Source: Bradyrhizobium diazoefficiens
GTDB taxonomy: Bacteria; Pseudomonadota; Alphaproteobacteria; Rhizobiales; Xanthobacteraceae
Direction: 5' to 3'
Length of the DNA stretch: 64,000 nt
Assembly: GCF_016616235.1 (NCBI RefSeq)
Contig: NZ_CP067100.1
Span: 4,027,001 to 4,091,000, forward strand
Positions 61,764-64,000 of the stretch are shown one piece after another. Positions within the stretch are counted from its first letter, which is position 1. Each line of letters opens with the position of its first letter. The translations under genes and the position numbers were made by a program. The notes below the pieces were generated by a model. That model was given only the letters and a program-made list of their open reading frames with translations, had not been told where the DNA came from and did not search any database.

Positions 61764-63587
61764 CTAGGGCGGCCCCTTCGACCACCAGGTCTCCGGCAGA
61801 TAGCCGGACAGCGCGGTGGCCTCGGGCCGTTCTATCCGATTCCAGCGCGCGATCCATTGCTCGGATACGTTAAACAGGGGGATTGTGTAGAAGCCCGCGA
61901 TCAGGGCGCGGTCGAGCGCCCGCACCGCCGAGACGAATTCCGTATGATCACGGGCCTCCAGCAGCGCGGCGATCATGGCTTCGATCGCGGGGTCCTTGGC
62001 GCCCATGTAGTTGCGGGTCCCCGGATGGTCGGCTCCGGCGCTGCCCCAATAGAAATACTGCTCGTTGCCTGGCGAGAGCGACTGATCCCAGCGATTCTGG
62101 ATCATGTCGAATTCGTAAGCGAGCCGGCGCTGGTCGAACTGCACGGGATCGACCGTGCGGACTCTGGCCTCGATGCCGGCGCGCTTGAGGTCGCGCTGGA
62201 ACGCGAGCGCGATGCGCTCCTGGTCGCGGGTCGTCACCAGCATCTCGAAAGTGAAAGGCGCTTTTGTCTTGCGGTTGCGCAGCACGGTTCCGTCGAGATC
62301 CCAGCCGGCCTCCGACAGGAGTTTCAACGCGGCGCGCAGAGTGGTGCGGTCGCGCCCCGAGCCGTCGGTGACGGGCAGGCGGTAGCTGCCGTCCATGATG
62401 TCGGGCGGGATTTGTGCGGCGAAGGGTTTCAGCAATTCGCGCTCGCGCGCATCCGCAGCCCGGCCGTAGGCGGAGAGATCGGAACCTGCGAAATAGCCGG
62501 CGACGCGCGAATAGAGATTGAAGAAGTAGTTGCGGTTGACCAGCTCGAAGTCGAACAGCAGCGTCAGCGCCTGGCGCACCCGGATGTCGGCGAAGATCGG
62601 CCGCCTCGTGTTGAACACCAGGAATTCCGAAGGCTGCGGCACGCCCGGCTTGATGGTGTCGCGGATCACCTCGCCGCTTCTGGCTGCGGGAAAATCGTAG
62701 CCGTCGTGCCAGCGCAGCGGCTCGGGCTCGACACGGAAATCATAGAGGCCGCGCTTGAAGGCCTCGAACTGGCCGTTGGCCTCGCGGTAATAGTCGAGCC
62801 TGATCTCATCGAAATTGTAGAGCCCGCGATTGATGGGGAGGTCGCGGCCCCAATAGTCGGGGTTGCGCGTCAGGGTGACGCTGGCGCCGGGCTTCACGGC
62901 CGTGACGCGGTAGGGGCCCGAGCCGATGGGGCCGGTCAGCGTCGTCTCCTCGAAGCTCGCGACGTCGACCGCATGCTTCGGCAGGATGGGCATCAGGCCA
63001 AGGATCAGCGGCAGCTCGCGGTCGTTGGCGCCAGTAAGATCGAAGCGGATGGTGAGGGGATCGGGCGCCCAGGCCTTGGCGACCTTGGCATAGTACTGCC
63101 GCAGGTTCGGACGCCCATGGTCGCGCAGCAGCTGCCAGGAGAACAGCACGTCTTCGGCCGTTACCGGCCGGCCGTCGGAGAAGCGGGCGCGGGGATCGAG
63201 GTGGAACGTGACATAGCTCCGCTCGTCGTCGGTCTCGACAGTCTTTGCGAGCAGGCCGTAGAGCGTGAACGGCTCGTCCTGGCCGCGCGCCAGCAGGCTC
63301 TCCACGACGTAGCTGCGGATTGGCTGCACGGCCAATCCCTTGACGATGAACGGATTGAGGCTGTCGAAGGTGCCGAGAATGCCCCAGACCAGCCGGCCGC
63401 CCTTGGGGGCATCCGGGTTGACGTAGGGCATGTGGGTGAAATCGGCCGGCATCGCCGGCTTGCCATGCATGGCGATGGCATGGGCTTCCTCAGCCCGCGC
63501 GCTGCCTGCCAGGCTGATGATGAGCGCGAAGGCGAGACTGCAAAGGCGGACAGCAAGGCCCTCGAGCAGGCACTGGAACATGGACAT
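61764..63587 (-). CDS. ABC transporter substrate-binding protein, family 5 (peptide type)
   Basis: The start ATG 63587 (63581 is an alternative) gives about 607 residues with a signal peptide (LCSLAFALIISLAGSARAEE). The family-5 pattern is clear: YVNPDAPKGGRLVWGILGTF, FSDGRPVTAEDVLFSWQLL and DIRVRQALTLLFDFELVNR, then VSEQWIARWNRIER near the end. Such periplasmic proteins feed oligopeptides, nickel or opines to ABC importers; the length and YejA-like features (HGKPAMPADFTHMPYVNPDA) suggest a YejA-type peptide receptor. No permease genes adjoin. Confidence 0.9.
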   Translation of the reverse strand: MSMFQCLLEGLAVRLCSLAFALIISLAGSARAEEAHAIAMHGKPAMPADFTHMPYVNPDAPKGGRLVWGILGTFDSLNPFIVKGLAVQPIRSYVVESLLARGQDEPFTLYGLLAKTVETDDERSYVTFHLDPRARFSDGRPVTAEDVLFSWQLLRDHGRPNLRQYYAKVAKAWAPDPLTIRFDLTGANDRELPLILGLMPILPKHAVDVASFEETTLTGPIGSGPYRVTAVKPGASVTLTRNPDYWGRDLPINRGLYNFDEIRLDYYREANGQFEAFKRGLYDFRVEPEPLRWHDGYDFPAARSGEVIRDTIKPGVPQPSEFLVFNTRRPIFADIRVRQALTLLFDFELVNRNYFFNLYSRVAGYFAGSDLSAYGRAADARERELLKPFAAQIPPDIMDGSYRLPVTDGSGRDRTTLRAALKLLSEAGWDLDGTVLRNRKTKAPFTFEMLVTTRDQERIALAFQRDLKRAGIEARVRTVDPVQFDQRRLAYEFDMIQNRWDQSLSPGNEQYFYWGSAGADHPGTRNYMGAKDPAIEAMIAALLEARDHTEFVSAVRALDRALIAGFYTIPLFNVSEQWIARWNRIERPEATALSGYLPETWWSKGPP

Positions 63588-63859
63588 TCGGACACGTTGA
63601 TTCGAGGACCGGTCGCCGTGAATCCTATCACAGGGATTTTCCCGGAGCGCAGGCCAAGGCGGGGCTTGAGGCGCGGTCAAAGACGCTTGTCGGCATTGAT
63701 CTTTTCGTCGGCCACGTTAAGAAGGCACCCAATCGCGCAAGAGCGTCGAACCCGTCACTTATCCGCCTCAATTGACGGGGAGAGAGCCGCACCCAAGGCG
63801 GCTAGGTTCGGCGCTTCGGAGCGGTTCGGGCACTTCCCGTTCAGAAAGGGTTTTCCGCA

Positions 63860-64000
63860 ATGAATTTCCATGACTTGGCCGCGTCCATCCGGCCGCGCGG
63901 GCGGCTTCTCGCCCTGTTGACGGCGACGGCGTTGGTCGTTCCGTTTGCCGCCGAGGCCCAGGCTCCTGCTCCGGGTGCGCCCGCGCCCAAGGCGACGCCG
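63860..64000 (+). CDS. 5' end of a secreted protein, probably IalB family
   Basis: ATG 63860 starts MNFHDLAASIRPRGRLLALL, continues TATALVVPFAAEAQ, then a Pro/Ala-rich linker (APAPGAPAPKATP) to the window edge. A signal peptide followed by a Pro/Ala linker at this place recalls the invasion-associated locus B (IalB) proteins of Bradyrhizobium. The diagnostic domain lies outside the window, so the call is tentative. The 272 bases before it hold no gene. Confidence 0.55.
   Translation, partial: MNFHDLAASIRPRGRLLALLTATALVVPFAAEAQAPAPGAPAPKATP

Noticed and set aside
61758..63863. A 701-codon frame antisense to the substrate-binding protein gene
   Set aside because: Shadow frame; the minus strand has a signal peptide and family-5 motifs.

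Overview
The window reads as chromosomal DNA of a slow-growing Rhizobiales bacterium, most likely Bradyrhizobium. The GC content is high, the housekeeping proteins are alphaproteobacterial in character, the ndvB/ndvC-type genes for cyclic beta-(1,3)(1,6)-glucans are present, and three families of palindromic intergenic repeats that I recall from bradyrhizobia occur. Species assignment is inference from memory, not from a search.

Layout. 0-5 kb: gyrA converging on kup. 5.5-8.9 kb: a co-directional run of coaD, a periplasmic and a cytoplasmic cyclophilin, and queA, whose stop codon appears to have been displaced by a palindromic repeat. 8.9-11.7 kb (minus strand): asd preceded by what looks like a complete threonine attenuator, a PepSY-type secreted protein, and a TetR regulator with a near-perfect palindrome downstream. 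12-15 kb: tgt (lacking its zinc cysteines), cysK and an orphan BrnA-like antitoxin. 15-26.7 kb: a caspase-like protease, a DMT permease, a RidA-like protein, several small secreted proteins, acetoacetyl-CoA synthetase, a frameshifted zinc ribbon, an AI-2E family permease and a Nudix protein with a perfect 10+10 inverted repeat against its start. 27.2-30.6 kb: a divergent second Mfd-like helicase.

30.6-36.4 kb is the accessory-looking stretch: about a dozen very small genes (some under 60 codons), a decayed acidic-protein gene, two copies of a shared upstream element, tRNA-Lys and repeats. I see no integrase or transposase in it. 36.4-43.5 kb is the glucan locus: ndvB (GH17-GT2 fusion), a periplasmic accessory protein and ndvC, then a small membrane protein and a compositionally distinct acyltransferase.

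43.6-58.8 kb returns to core genes: a membrane-anchored repeat-rich protein, glmU, glmS, a DUF502 protein, a 6PGDH-like dehydrogenase, a P-loop kinase-like protein, an NTF2-like protein, an MmyB-type regulator, recG, sdhE and the canonical mfd (sdhE and mfd overlap by 4 bp). 58.9-63.6 kb is a minus-strand three-gene set: a peptide-type substrate-binding protein, a degenerate adenylate-forming protein and a degenerate REC/GGDEF-like protein. The window ends in the 5' part of a secreted, probably IalB-type, protein.

Functionally, GlmS and GlmU bracket UDP-GlcNAc synthesis, NdvB/NdvC build osmoregulatory and symbiotic periplasmic glucans, QueA and Tgt belong to queuosine synthesis, and Mfd, RecG and GyrA serve DNA repair and topology. 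The most interesting single item is the Thr-codon leader peptide, terminator and near-leaderless promoter upstream of asd (9912-10080).
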